A stretch of 64,000 nucleotides of DNA from Saccharibacillus brassicae (lineage in GTDB: Bacteria > Bacillota > Bacilli > Paenibacillales > Paenibacillaceae), in NCBI RefSeq assembly GCF_006542275.1, contig NZ_CP041217.1:5210501-5274500 (forward strand), written 5' to 3'. Below are positions 52,773 to 61,379 of the stretch, in pieces. Under the pieces are notes generated by a model that saw nothing but the letters and a program-made list of their open reading frames with translations, was not told the DNA's origin and did no database searches. Made by a program: the position numbers and the translations under genes. Positions within the stretch are counted from its first letter, which is position 1; every line of letters starts with the position of its first letter.

Positions 52773-54351
52773 GCCAGATCCCTCCATAGAAGTTTTCTTC
52801 GTACAGGTCTTTGCCGGTCTTGGACGGCGCTTCCGAATTCGGATCGATCGCGGACGCGGTCGGTCCGCAGCCGTCGCAGCCCGTGTTCGCGCCCATCGCG
52901 CCGAGCATGTCGCCGAAGCCGGCGGCGCCCTGCGCCCGGTACGGATTGACGTAGCCTTCGCGGTGCGAGGTCGGCACGACGAAGCGGTCTTCGTACTTGG
53001 CGATCGCGAGCAGCCGGTACATCTCTTCCGTCTGGCGGGCGGTCAGGCCGACCCGCTCCAGCCGGGCGTTGTCGAACTCTTTGCCGGTCGTCTTGGCGCG
53101 CATATAGGAACGCATCATCGCCATGCGCTGCAGCGATTCCTTGACCGTCACGGTGTCGCCGGCCGTCAGCATATTGGCCAGGTATTGGATCGGGGTGCGC
53201 ATCTCTTCGATCGCCGGGAAGATCATGTCCGGATTCTCGATCGAGTCGCGGCCTTCGAAATAGTTCATGATCGGGCTCAGCGGCGGCACGTACCAGACCA
53301 TCGGCAGCGTCCGGTATTCCGGGTGCAGCGGGAAAGCCAGCTTGTGCTCGATCGCGAGCTTGTAGACCGGCGAGTTCTGCGCGCCTTCGATCCAGTCTTC
53401 GGAGATGCCGTCTCGGCGCGCCTGCTTGATGATCTCGGGATCATGCGGATCGAGGAACAACTCGCACTGCGCTTTGTACAGATCCTGCTCGTTCGGCGTG
53501 GAAGCCGATTCGTACACGCGGTCCGCGTCGTACAGCAGCACGCCGAGGTAACGGATACGGCCGGTGCACGTCTCGGAGCAGACGGTCGGCAGGCCCGCTT
53601 CGATCCGCGGGAAGCAGAACGTGCATTTCTCCGCTTTGTTCGTCTGCCAGTTGAAATACACTTTTTTGTACGGACAGCCGGTCATGCAGTACCGCCAGCC
53701 GCGGCACGCTTCCTGGTCGACCAGCACGATGCCGTCTTCTTCGCGCTTGTACATCGCGCCCGACGGGCACGACGCGACGCAGCTCGGATTGAGGCAGTGC
53801 TCGCACAGCCGCGGCAGATACACCATGAACGATTTTTCGAAATTGAACTTGATCTCTTCTTCGATCTTCTGGATATTCGGGTCGAGCGGGCCGGTAATAT
53901 GCGCGCCGGCCAGATCGTCTTCCCAGTTCGGTCCCCAGTTCAGGTCCATTTTCTCGCCCGTAATGACGGAATGGGCCCGCGCGACCGGCGAATGCTCCTG
54001 GTCTTTGGCGTTGGTGAGATTTTCGTAGTTGTACGTCCACGGCTCGTAGTAATCTTTCATTTCCGGCATGTCCGGGTTGTAGAAAATTTTGCCGAGCGCG
54101 ATTTTGGACAGTTTGTTGCCGGATTTCAGTTCCAGTTTGCCTTTGCGAAGCTGCCAGCCGCCTTTGTACAGTTCCTGGTCTTCCCAGCGCTTCGGATACC
54201 CGATGCCCGGCTTCGTCTCGACGTTGTTGAACCACATGTACTCCGCGCCTTTGCGGTTGGTCCAGGTCGTTTTGCACGTCACGCTGCACGTATGGCAGCC
54301 GATACATTTGTCGAGGTTCATGACCATTGCGATTTGCGCTTTAATTTTCAA
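52765..54351 (-). CDS. narH: Respiratory nitrate reductase beta subunit NarH
   Basis: 528 aa. Four iron-sulfur binding stretches: CIGCHTCSVTCKTTW, CEHCLNPSCVASCPSGAMYK, CRGWRYCMTGCPYKK (Trp in place of one Cys, as expected for the 3Fe-4S site) and CTFCFPRIEAGLPTVCSETC. Wires electrons from NarI to NarG. It overlaps narG by 11 bp. The C-terminus has CDGCGPTASA. Cytoplasmic face of the membrane. Confidence 0.96.
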   Translation of the reverse strand: MKIKAQIAMVMNLDKCIGCHTCSVTCKTTWTNRKGAEYMWFNNVETKPGIGYPKRWEDQELYKGGWQLRKGKLELKSGNKLSKIALGKIFYNPDMPEMKDYYEPWTYNYENLTNAKDQEHSPVARAHSVITGEKMDLNWGPNWEDDLAGAHITGPLDPNIQKIEEEIKFNFEKSFMVYLPRLCEHCLNPSCVASCPSGAMYKREEDGIVLVDQEACRGWRYCMTGCPYKKVYFNWQTNKAEKCTFCFPRIEAGLPTVCSETCTGRIRYLGVLLYDADRVYESASTPNEQDLYKAQCELFLDPHDPEIIKQARRDGISEDWIEGAQNSPVYKLAIEHKLAFPLHPEYRTLPMVWYVPPLSPIMNYFEGRDSIENPDMIFPAIEEMRTPIQYLANMLTAGDTVTVKESLQRMAMMRSYMRAKTTGKEFDNARLERVGLTARQTEEMYRLLAIAKYEDRFVVPTSHREGYVNPYRAQGAAGFGDMLGAMGANTGCDGCGPTASAIDPNSEAPSKTGKDLYEENFYGGIWRD

Positions 54352-57300
54352 GCCAGTTGACCTCCTTCATTTTGCGGACGGCCACGTAGACGTCGCGCTG
54401 GTTGCCGATCGGCCCGTAGTAGTTGAAGCCGTAGCTGAGCTGCGCATATCCGCCGACCATCTGCGTCGGCTTGAGATGGATACGCGTCGGCGCGTTGTGG
54501 CTGCCGCCGCGGGTATCGGTAATCTCGGAGCCGGGCACTTGAATATGCTTGTCCTGGGCATGGTACATGAACATCGTGCCCCGCGGCATCCGGTGGCTGA
54601 CGACGGCGCGGGCGGTCACGACGCCGTTGCGGTTGTACACTTCGAGCCAGTCGTTGTCGTTGATCTCGTGCGCCAGCGCGTCTTCGTTGTTGATCCATAC
54701 CGTGGGACCGCCGCGGAACAGCGTCAGCATATGCTGGTTATCCTGGTAGGTGGAGTGAATATTCCATTTGCCGTGCGGCGTCAGATAGCGCAGCACGAGC
54801 GTGTCCAGTCCGCCTTTTACTTCGCGGTCGCGCGGTCCGAACACCATCGGCGGCAGCGTCGGCTTGTAGACCGGCAGCGCTTCGCCATACTGGAGAAAAA
54901 TCTCGTGGTCGAGATAGAAATGCTGGCGGCCGGTCAGCGTACGGAACGGCACGAGGCGCTCGATATTCGTCGTGAACGGCGAATAACGGCGGCCTTTTTT
55001 GTTCGAGCCGCTGAACACCGGCGTCGGAATGACTTCGCGCGGCTGCGACGTGATGCTCTGGAACGTGATGCGTTCCGCGGCGCGGTCGGCGGAAATGTCT
55101 TTGAGTTCGACGCCGTGGTCTTCTTCGGCCTGCGCGTACGCTTTCTGCGAGACGCGGCCGTTGGTCGCCGACGACAGATGCAAGATCGTGTCCGCCGCCT
55201 GTCTGGCGGTCTGCAATTTCGGCAGGCCGTCCTTGATCGATTCGTCGTAGTAGACGCCGTTGAGCTGCTTCAGTTCTTCGTACTCTTCGGCGACCGAGAA
55301 GCTGACGCCGTGCGCGCCGGTCTTGCCGATCGCAAGATTCGGACCGAGCGACGTATATTTGTCGTGGATCTTCGTGTAATCGCGCTCCACGATGCTGAAG
55401 TTCGGCATCGTCTTGCCCGGGATCGCTTCGATCTCGCCTTTGGACCAGTCTTTGACGAGGCCCATCGGCTGGGAGATTTCGCCGATCGAATCGTGGCCGA
55501 GCGGCGCGGTTACGAGATCTTTGTACACGCCCGGCAGATGCGTCTTGGCCATGTCGGAGAACACTTCGGACAGCTGGCGGTAGATGTCCCAGTCCGAACG
55601 CGATTCCCACAGCGGATTGACCGCCGGGTTGAACGGATGGACGAACGGGTGCATGTCCGTCGAAGACAAGTCCGTCTTCTCGTACCAGGTCGCCGCCGGC
55701 AGCACGACGTCCGCGTAGAGCGGCGTCGTCGTCATCCGGAAGTCGAGCGCGACCATGAGGTCGAGCTTGCCTTCCACGTCTTCGCGCCAGACGATCTCTT
55801 CCGGCTTATGCTCTTCGTTCGGCGTAGCCAGCAGCGCGTCGGACGCGCCGAGCAGATGCTTCATGAAATACTCCTGCCCTTTGGCGGAACTGGAGATCAG
55901 GTTCGACCGCCAGATGAACAGCGAGCGCGGGAAGTTCTCCGGCGCGCCCGGGTCTTCGACCGCGAAGCGGGTCTGTCCGCTGCGCACTTCTTCGACCGCG
56001 CGGTTGACGATCTCTTCGTTGCTCTTCTGGCCGGCTTGGGCCGCTTCTTCGGCGAACATCAGGCTGTTCTTGTTGAACTGCGGATACGAAGGCAGCCAGC
56101 CGAGCCTTGCGGCCAACACGTTGTAGTCGGCGGGGTGACGGTAGGTCACGTCGCCGCCGGTCGGCGATTTGAGCGAATCGGTGCCGCTTTCTTCGTAGCG
56201 CCATTGATCGGTCGCGAAGTAGAAGAACGACGTCGCGTTCTGCAGCCGCGCCGGTCCCTGCCAGTCTTTGGCGAACGCGAGCGTCGACCAGCCTTCGATC
56301 GGACGGCACTTCTCCTGGCCGACATAATGCGCCCAGCCGCCGCCGTTGACGCCCTGCGACGCCGTCAGCACGACCAGATTCAGGATCGAGCGGTAAATCG
56401 TGTCGCTGTTGAACCAGTGGTTGATGCCCGCGCCCATGATGATCATGGAACGGCCGCCGGTATCGAGCGAATTTTGCGCGAATTCGCGGGCGATCTGCGT
56501 CACGACGGAAGCTTTGACGCTTGTCACTTTCTCCTGCCAGGCCGGCGTGTAGAACGATTCCGCATCGTCGTAGCCGGAAGCGTTATACGGGCTGTCGGTC
56601 CGCGCCACGCCGTATTGGCTCATCATGAGATCGTAGACGGTCGCCGCGTAGCGCACCGTGCCGTCGGCGAGCGTCACGGCCTTGGCCGGAATGACCCGCT
56701 TGAACGTGCCGTTGCCGCCATTGTCGAAAAACGGAAACGCGATCTCGACCCATTGGCCGCCGTGAGGTTCGACCGACAGAGCCGGCGCCACCTTCGTGCC
56801 GTCTTCGCGCTCAAGGATCAGATTCCATTTCTTGCCCTGCTCCCAGCGCTGGCCCATCGTACCGTTCGGCACGAGCAGTTCGCCGGATGCTTCGTCGTAA
56901 ATGACCGGCTTCCAATCGGCATGCGGCTCGTCGACGCCGAGATCGCTTGAACGCAGGAACCGCCCGCCTTTCCAGACTTCTTCGTGCGGATCGAGCAGGA
57001 TCAGGAACGGCATGTCCGTGTACTGCTTCGCATAATCCAGAAACATCGGTTCCTGGCGCTGCTGATAGAATTCGTCCAAAATGACATGCGTCATCGCCTG
57101 CGCCAGTGCCGCGTCCGTGCCCGGGTGCGGCGCGAGCCAGTTGTCGGCGAACTTGACGTTCTCCGCCAGATCGGGCGCCACGGACACGACTTTGGTGCCT
57201 TTGTAGCGCACTTCCGTCATAAAATGCGCGTCCGGCGTCCGCGTCAGCGGCACGTTCGATCCCCACATCATGAGGTAGCCGGCGTTGTACCAGTCCGACG

Positions 57301-58027
57301 ATTCCGGCACGTCCGTCTGCTCGCCCCAAATTTGCGGCGAAGCCGGCGGCAGGTCGGCGTACCAGTCGTAGAAGCTGAGCATCTGTCCGCCGAGCAGCGA
57401 GATGAAGCGCGCGCCGGACGCGTAGCTGACCATCGACATAGCCGGGATCGGCGTGAAGCCGGCGATCCGGTCCGGTCCGTATTTGCGGATCGTGTAGATC
57501 AGTTGGGCCGCGATCAGGCGCAGCACGTCGTCCCAGTTGACGCGCACATGGCCGCCTTTGCCGCGGGCTTTTTTGTACTCCGACGCTTTGGCCGGGTTCT
57601 CGACGATGCTGGCCCACGCTTCGATCGGATCGGCGTGTTCCCGCAGCGCCGCCTGCCACAAGCGTAGCAGCTTGCCGCGCATATACGGATATTTCACGCG
57701 CAGCGGGCTGTATTCGTACCACGAGAACGTCGCGCCCCGCGGACAGCCGCGCGGTTCGAACTCCGGCATGTCGACGCCGCAGGACGGATAATCGATCTGC
57801 TGGTTTTCCCAGGTGATGATGCCGTTTTTGACAAACACTTTCCAGCTGCACGATCCGGTACAGTTGACGCCGTGCGTCGTGCGGACGACTTTGTCGTGGG
57901 ACCAGCGCTGCCGGTAGACGTTTTCCCACTCTCTATTTTTTTCTTCAAGAATCGACCAATTGCCGGAATAACTCTCGACCGGTTTAAAAAAATTGAGGCT
58001 GAACTTCTTTTTCAGCGGATTCTTCAT
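54341..58027 (-). CDS. narG: Respiratory nitrate reductase alpha subunit NarG
   Basis: 1228 aa from the ATG at 58027 (a GTG at 58039 is too close to the AAAAGGAG). Near the N-terminus HGVNCTGSCSWKVFVKNGII...YPSCGVDMPEFEPRGCPRG supplies the His/Cys ligands of FS0. Mo-bisMGD segments are MWGSNVPLTRTPDAHFMTEV, SVAPDLAENVKFADNWLAPH with GTDAALAQAMTHVI, and later TTTPLYADVVLPAATWYEKT. It reduces nitrate to nitrite with electrons from NarHI. First gene of narGHJI-nreABC-hemerythrin. Confidence 0.97.
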   Translation of the reverse strand: MKNPLKKKFSLNFFKPVESYSGNWSILEEKNREWENVYRQRWSHDKVVRTTHGVNCTGSCSWKVFVKNGIITWENQQIDYPSCGVDMPEFEPRGCPRGATFSWYEYSPLRVKYPYMRGKLLRLWQAALREHADPIEAWASIVENPAKASEYKKARGKGGHVRVNWDDVLRLIAAQLIYTIRKYGPDRIAGFTPIPAMSMVSYASGARFISLLGGQMLSFYDWYADLPPASPQIWGEQTDVPESSDWYNAGYLMMWGSNVPLTRTPDAHFMTEVRYKGTKVVSVAPDLAENVKFADNWLAPHPGTDAALAQAMTHVILDEFYQQRQEPMFLDYAKQYTDMPFLILLDPHEEVWKGGRFLRSSDLGVDEPHADWKPVIYDEASGELLVPNGTMGQRWEQGKKWNLILEREDGTKVAPALSVEPHGGQWVEIAFPFFDNGGNGTFKRVIPAKAVTLADGTVRYAATVYDLMMSQYGVARTDSPYNASGYDDAESFYTPAWQEKVTSVKASVVTQIAREFAQNSLDTGGRSMIIMGAGINHWFNSDTIYRSILNLVVLTASQGVNGGGWAHYVGQEKCRPIEGWSTLAFAKDWQGPARLQNATSFFYFATDQWRYEESGTDSLKSPTGGDVTYRHPADYNVLAARLGWLPSYPQFNKNSLMFAEEAAQAGQKSNEEIVNRAVEEVRSGQTRFAVEDPGAPENFPRSLFIWRSNLISSSAKGQEYFMKHLLGASDALLATPNEEHKPEEIVWREDVEGKLDLMVALDFRMTTTPLYADVVLPAATWYEKTDLSSTDMHPFVHPFNPAVNPLWESRSDWDIYRQLSEVFSDMAKTHLPGVYKDLVTAPLGHDSIGEISQPMGLVKDWSKGEIEAIPGKTMPNFSIVERDYTKIHDKYTSLGPNLAIGKTGAHGVSFSVAEEYEELKQLNGVYYDESIKDGLPKLQTARQAADTILHLSSATNGRVSQKAYAQAEEDHGVELKDISADRAAERITFQSITSQPREVIPTPVFSGSNKKGRRYSPFTTNIERLVPFRTLTGRQHFYLDHEIFLQYGEALPVYKPTLPPMVFGPRDREVKGGLDTLVLRYLTPHGKWNIHSTYQDNQHMLTLFRGGPTVWINNEDALAHEINDNDWLEVYNRNGVVTARAVVSHRMPRGTMFMYHAQDKHIQVPGSEITDTRGGSHNAPTRIHLKPTQMVGGYAQLSYGFNYYGPIGNQRDVYVAVRKMKEVNWLEN

Positions 58028-58060
58028 CGGATGATTCACGCTCCTTTTCGGTTACTTCTC

Positions 58061-58124
58061 ATTATGAAAGACCGAAAGCGGGCTTCCCATTAGGGAATGT
58101 CCTATAGCGCGCGGGGAAAACCCT
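58061..58124 (-). promoter_or_regulatory. narG promoter with paired palindromes (candidate NreC sites)
   Basis: On the + strand AGGGAATGTCCT (58092-58103) and GGGGAAAACCCT (58113-58124), centres 21 bp apart; minus-strand -10 CATAAT at 58061-58066. Distance from the proximal dyad centre to the -10 is ~31 bp, the same as at narK and ywiC. Confidence 0.72.
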
Positions 58125-58130
58125 AAACCG

Positions 58131-58160
58131 AAAAAGCCCTTCTCCGGAGAGAAGGGCTTT
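58131..58160 (-). terminator. Terminator-like hairpin upstream of the narG promoter
   Basis: AAAGCCCTTCTC-CGGA-GAGAAGGGCTTT is perfect and is followed by TT on the minus strand. It would insulate narG from read-through coming from the modAB direction. Confidence 0.7.
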
Positions 58161-58379
58161 GGTCTGCCGGTCAACTTGCTTCGTGTACGTCTTGCTCCGT
58201 GTGCGTCACGCCTCGTGTACGTTGTGTATGGTGAATCGTGAACATCGGATGCGTGTCGTGTGTATCGTGCACGTCGTATGCCTTTCACGCTTCTCATACG
58301 TCTACCGTCTACATACGTCGCTCACTTTCTGCGCACTTCCCTCACTTCCGACGCACCGCATGCTTCGCCTGACCTCCAC

Positions 58380-58558
58380 CAACGAATCCTGACAGCGCTA
58401 TTTGTCCAAAAGTCCGCTTTTTCGCCGGCTAACGAATCGTCATCACGCTATAGGCTCCGATTCGCTCCAAAATGACGTTTTAACGCTCGATAAGGACATA
58501 ACGATTCGTTAGATTGCAGAAAAAGCGAAAAATGAGCAAATAGCGGTATGAGGATTCG
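58380..58558. repeat. Four-armed dispersed repeat element, copy B
   Basis: Arms AACGAATCCTGACAGCGCTA (58381), TAACGAATCGTCATCACGCT (58430), inverted ATAAGGACATAACGATTCGT (58490) and inverted AAATAGCGGTATGAGGATTC (58538). Same F-F-R-R order as 32247-32430 and nearly the same arm spacing (49, 61, 48 bp versus 51, 59, 49). No gene is supported between 58160 and 59526. Confidence 0.75.
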
Positions 58559-58900
58559 CTGCGTTTTTGATTTGGCTGCGGTACCGAACATGCGAAGAAA
58601 AGGAATCGGAAAAAGGCCGAGACCGTGAAACGTGGAACGTTCGAGCGTACGTCTGGCGTGAAGGCTATCAAATCGAACCTTTGCTGTACGTTTGCTGTAC
58701 GCCGTGTCCGACTTCAAGCATGCCAAAGAAACCTATATGCCAAAGAACCCGGACTCGGCGCGGAGCAGCGGGTTTGGAAGTCCAAGGAAGTCTAAATTCG
58801 CAAAAGACGCCGCTTTGAAAGTAAAAACAGACGCGTGACCGGAAACAACCGGATTCGCGCGGCGGATGATTTGCGGGAAAGGGGCGGATCGTGCGGGATT

Positions 58901-58993
58901 GGAACGAGGGATTGGAATGCAGGATTGGACTGCGGAGTTTGGAATGCAGGATTGGAAGGCCGAGTTTGGAAAATGGGATTGGAGCACGGGATT
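58901..58993. repeat. Minisatellite: seven 13-14 bp units
   Basis: Consecutive units GGAACGAGGGATT, GGAATGCAGGATT, GGACTGCGGAGTT, TGGAATGCAGGATT, GGAAGGCCGAGTT, TGGAAAATGGGATT, GGAGCACGGGATT. Diverged tandem array in gene-free DNA. Confidence 0.85.
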
Positions 58994-59005
58994 AGCTGCG
59001 TGAAT

Positions 59006-59181
59006 ACAGTTATTTCGCGTCAACAAGCGCAGGTCTTTCAATTAACGGCATAGATGCATCTAAATAAGCTTCTTTGCGTCGTTCCCATTCTTTGTACGCG
59101 AAATAACTGTCGCTGCGCAGCTATTTCGCCAAATTTTCGGTTTTCGGGAAAAATAACGGTCGTGGCGCAGTTATTTCGCCG
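59006..59181. repeat. Inverted-repeat element and palindromic units
   Basis: ACAGTTATTTCGCGT (59006-59020) is the exact inverse complement of 59096-59110, enclosing ~75 bp. The right arm starts a palindromic unit at 59098-59130 (GCGAAATAACTG...CAGCTATTTCGC), repeated imperfectly at 59147-59181 (AAAATAACGG...GCAGTTATTTCGCC). Confidence 0.75.
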
Positions 59182-59210
59182 AACGTTCGCTGCCGGGGGG
59201 CGGATCGTCC

Positions 59211-59250
59211 GGCTTCGAACGGCTTCGAACGGCTTGGAACAGCTTCGAGC
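59211..59250. repeat. Four tandem 10-bp repeats
   Basis: GGCTTCGAAC twice, then GGCTTGGAAC and AGCTTCGAGC, in the same gene-free interval. The next 90 bp also contains short direct repeats (GTCGTTGGCC, GCATCC). Confidence 0.8.
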
Positions 59251-59439
59251 GTTTGCGCGCGGCAGAAGCCTAACCGGCCGCTGGTCGTTGGCCGTCGGTC
59301 GTTGGCCATCGCATCCGGGCATCCAGGCATCCGGGGACTAACGCCGATTCGACCGCCGGCTTGGCCTGCCACAGACTGAGGGCCGTGCAACCGCTCCCGA
59401 TCGACGCTTTGTTCGGGGAATTCGACTCGTTCGCCGCGC

Positions 59440-59480
59440 AAAAAAAGACCGTTTGCCGCAGAACGCTCCGCGGCAAACGG
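59440..59480 (-). terminator. modAB terminator
   Basis: CCGTTTGCCGC (59449-59459) pairs with GCGGCAAACGG (59470-59480); on the minus strand TCTTTTTTG follows. 47 bp beyond the modB stop. Confidence 0.85.
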
Positions 59481-59526
59481 CCTTTCTTATGTCGGATTCG
59501 CGCAACCTTCCCTGTTCATGAATCGC

Positions 59527-60213
59527 TCAAGCCTTCTCCGGCCGCCTGCCCGTCAGCAGAAGCAGCAGGAACGAGATCGCCACGATCGCGATCGTCCACG
59601 CCCACGCCGACGACAGATGGCCGGCATCCACGGCGACGTAGATCGCCGTCGGCACGGTCTGCGTCCGGCCGGGAATATTCCCGGCAATCATCAGCGTCGC
59701 GCCGAATTCGCCGAGGCTGCGGGCGAAGCCCAGCACGTAGGCCGTCTTGAGCGACGGCAGGATCAGCGGCAGCGTAATATGCCGGAATACTTGCCGTTCG
59801 TTCGCGCCGATCGAACGTCCGGCGTCTTCCAGGTCGCGGTCTACCGCTTCGAAGCCGACGACCGTCGTCCGGTAGACGAGCGGGAACGCGACCACGACGG
59901 CGGCGATCACGGCCGCCCACCACGAGAAGATGATCGGCGAATGGAAGATGCGCTCGATCAGGGCGCCCAGCCCGCTGCGCCGGCCGAGCAGCATGAGCAG
60001 CAGGAAGCCGACGACGGTCGGCGGCAGCACGAGCGGCAGCATGAACAGCGTCTCCAGCAGCGTCTTGCCGCGGAACCGCTCGCGCCGCGACATGCCCCAC
60101 GCGGCGGCGGTGCCCAGTACGATCACGATCACGCTAGACAGCAGCGCGACCTGAAGCGACAGCCGGACCGGCGGCCAATAGTCGCTTCGGCCGAACTCCG
60201 CGAGCAGATTCAT
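59527..60213 (-). CDS. modB: Molybdate ABC transporter permease ModB
   Basis: 228 aa with five to six membrane helices. VALLSSVIVIVLGTAAAWGM, LFMLPLVLPPTVVGFLLLML and the EAA loop (GANERQVFRHITLPLILPSL) with ARSLGEFGATLMIAGNIPGR are ModB signatures. Starts by ATGA overlap with modA. No modC follows; the ATPase must be encoded elsewhere or shared. Confidence 0.95.
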   Translation of the reverse strand: MNLLAEFGRSDYWPPVRLSLQVALLSSVIVIVLGTAAAWGMSRRERFRGKTLLETLFMLPLVLPPTVVGFLLLMLLGRRSGLGALIERIFHSPIIFSWWAAVIAAVVVAFPLVYRTTVVGFEAVDRDLEDAGRSIGANERQVFRHITLPLILPSLKTAYVLGFARSLGEFGATLMIAGNIPGRTQTVPTAIYVAVDAGHLSSAWAWTIAIVAISFLLLLLTGRRPEKA

Positions 60214-61142
60214 TGCGCGGCGGAGAAGCCGTAGCGACTCAGGAGCTTGAGCGCTTCCGGCGTTTGCAGGTAAGCGTAGAAGTCCCGGGCCGCACCGGCA
60301 TGGCCGGTCGCCTTGACGACGCCGATCGGATACCGAATCGGCGAGTAGCCGGCCGGATCGACGTCAAACGCGATTTTGACCCGGTTGGAAGTCAGCGCGT
60401 CCGTCTTGTAGACGAAGCCCGCGTCGGCGTTGCCGGTCTCCGCATACTGCAGCACCTGACGCACGTCTTTGCCCTGCACGAGCTTGCCCTGCAGCGGCTC
60501 CCACAGTCCGGCGTGCGCCAGCGCTTCCTGCGCGTATTTGCCGGCCGGCACGCTGTCGGGCATGCCGATCGCGATCGTCTTCACGTCTGCGCGCCGCAGG
60601 TCTTCGATCTTCGCGACGGTCGAATCAGTCGGCACGACGGCGACCAGCGTATTGGTCAGCCAGTCGGTCTCGTACACCGCGTCGATCAGCCCGCCGTCAA
60701 GCAGCGCCTGCATGTTCGGAGACGAAGCCGACAAGAACAGGTCGGCCGGAGCGCCCTGCTCGATCTGCCGCTGAAGCGCTCCGGAAGCGCCGAAGTTAAA
60801 ATCCAGTTTGACGTACGGATGCTCCGCTTCGTACGCACGTTCCAGCTCTCCGAGCGCGTCGGTCAGGCTGGCCGCGGCGGACACGGTGAGCGTCACGGGC
60901 TCGGAAGCGGCCGGTTCCGCCGCCGCAGCGCCGTCGACTCCGGCGGCCTGCCCGGTATCCGCAGGCGCGGAAGCCGCACGTTCGGCCGGCTTGGCGCCGC
61001 AGCCGGACAAGATCAGCAGCAGCGCAAGCAGCGGCAGCCAGATCCGCGGCGCAATCTGCCCGCGCGAGGTCGGACGGGCGTCCGCGCGGCGATGTCCGGC
61101 CAGCCGCGTATCGCGGCCCCCGAAAAGGGTTCGGTTGTTCAT
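60210..61142 (-). CDS. modA: Molybdate-binding lipoprotein ModA
   Basis: 310 aa from the ATG at 61142 (AAAGGAGAGG upstream). An unusually long ~30-residue basic pre-region precedes the hydrophobic stretch WLPLLALLLILSGC, whose LSGC is a lipobox, so the mature protein is lipid-anchored. An Ala/Pro-rich linker leads into VTLTVSAAASLTDALGELER, FNFGASGALQRQIEQGAPAD and FLSASSPNMQALLDG, the ModA oxyanion-binding pattern. Supplies molybdate for the Moco genes nearby. Confidence 0.94.
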   Translation of the reverse strand: MNNRTLFGGRDTRLAGHRRADARPTSRGQIAPRIWLPLLALLLILSGCGAKPAERAASAPADTGQAAGVDGAAAAEPAASEPVTLTVSAAASLTDALGELERAYEAEHPYVKLDFNFGASGALQRQIEQGAPADLFLSASSPNMQALLDGGLIDAVYETDWLTNTLVAVVPTDSTVAKIEDLRRADVKTIAIGMPDSVPAGKYAQEALAHAGLWEPLQGKLVQGKDVRQVLQYAETGNADAGFVYKTDALTSNRVKIAFDVDPAGYSPIRYPIGVVKATGHAGAARDFYAYLQTPEALKLLSRYGFSAAQ

Positions 61143-61165
61143 GGGATTCCTCTCCTTTGGGCCGC

Positions 61166-61194
61166 GGCTCTCCGGGGCAGCACTTCGGAGAGCC
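61166..61194 (-). other. Hairpin in the modA leader
   Basis: GGCTCTCCG (61166-61174) and CGGAGAGCC (61186-61194) form a perfect 9-bp stem with an 11-nt loop ~8 bp upstream of the modA ribosome binding site. Too small for a Moco riboswitch; could influence translation or mRNA stability. Confidence 0.4.
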
Positions 61195-61379
61195 GGGCGG
61201 TTCACCTCATTACGATACACAATCTTCGCCGCCGAGTCTACGTTTGTCCGCCGCTCGGCCGGCCGACGTCTTTTGCTTGCTCGCCGACGGCGCGTTTAGA
61301 CCTGCGCATCAGCTCCGGCTTCTTTTCTATCAGCCCCAACTCCTTTTTTGAGTATTTGAACGATCTTTTTCACGCTTTT

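Noticed and set aside
54089-56950. Long plus-strand open frame (953 codons) antisense to narG
   Set aside because: The translation is Arg/Val/His-rich without domains and lies entirely opposite narG/narH, which have full family motifs. It is a GC-driven shadow.
58733-59041. Minus-strand 102-codon frame with repeated NSAFQSCIPN-like units
   Set aside because: The repeats are simply the translation of the 13-14 bp minisatellite at 58901-58993; no start signal or domain.
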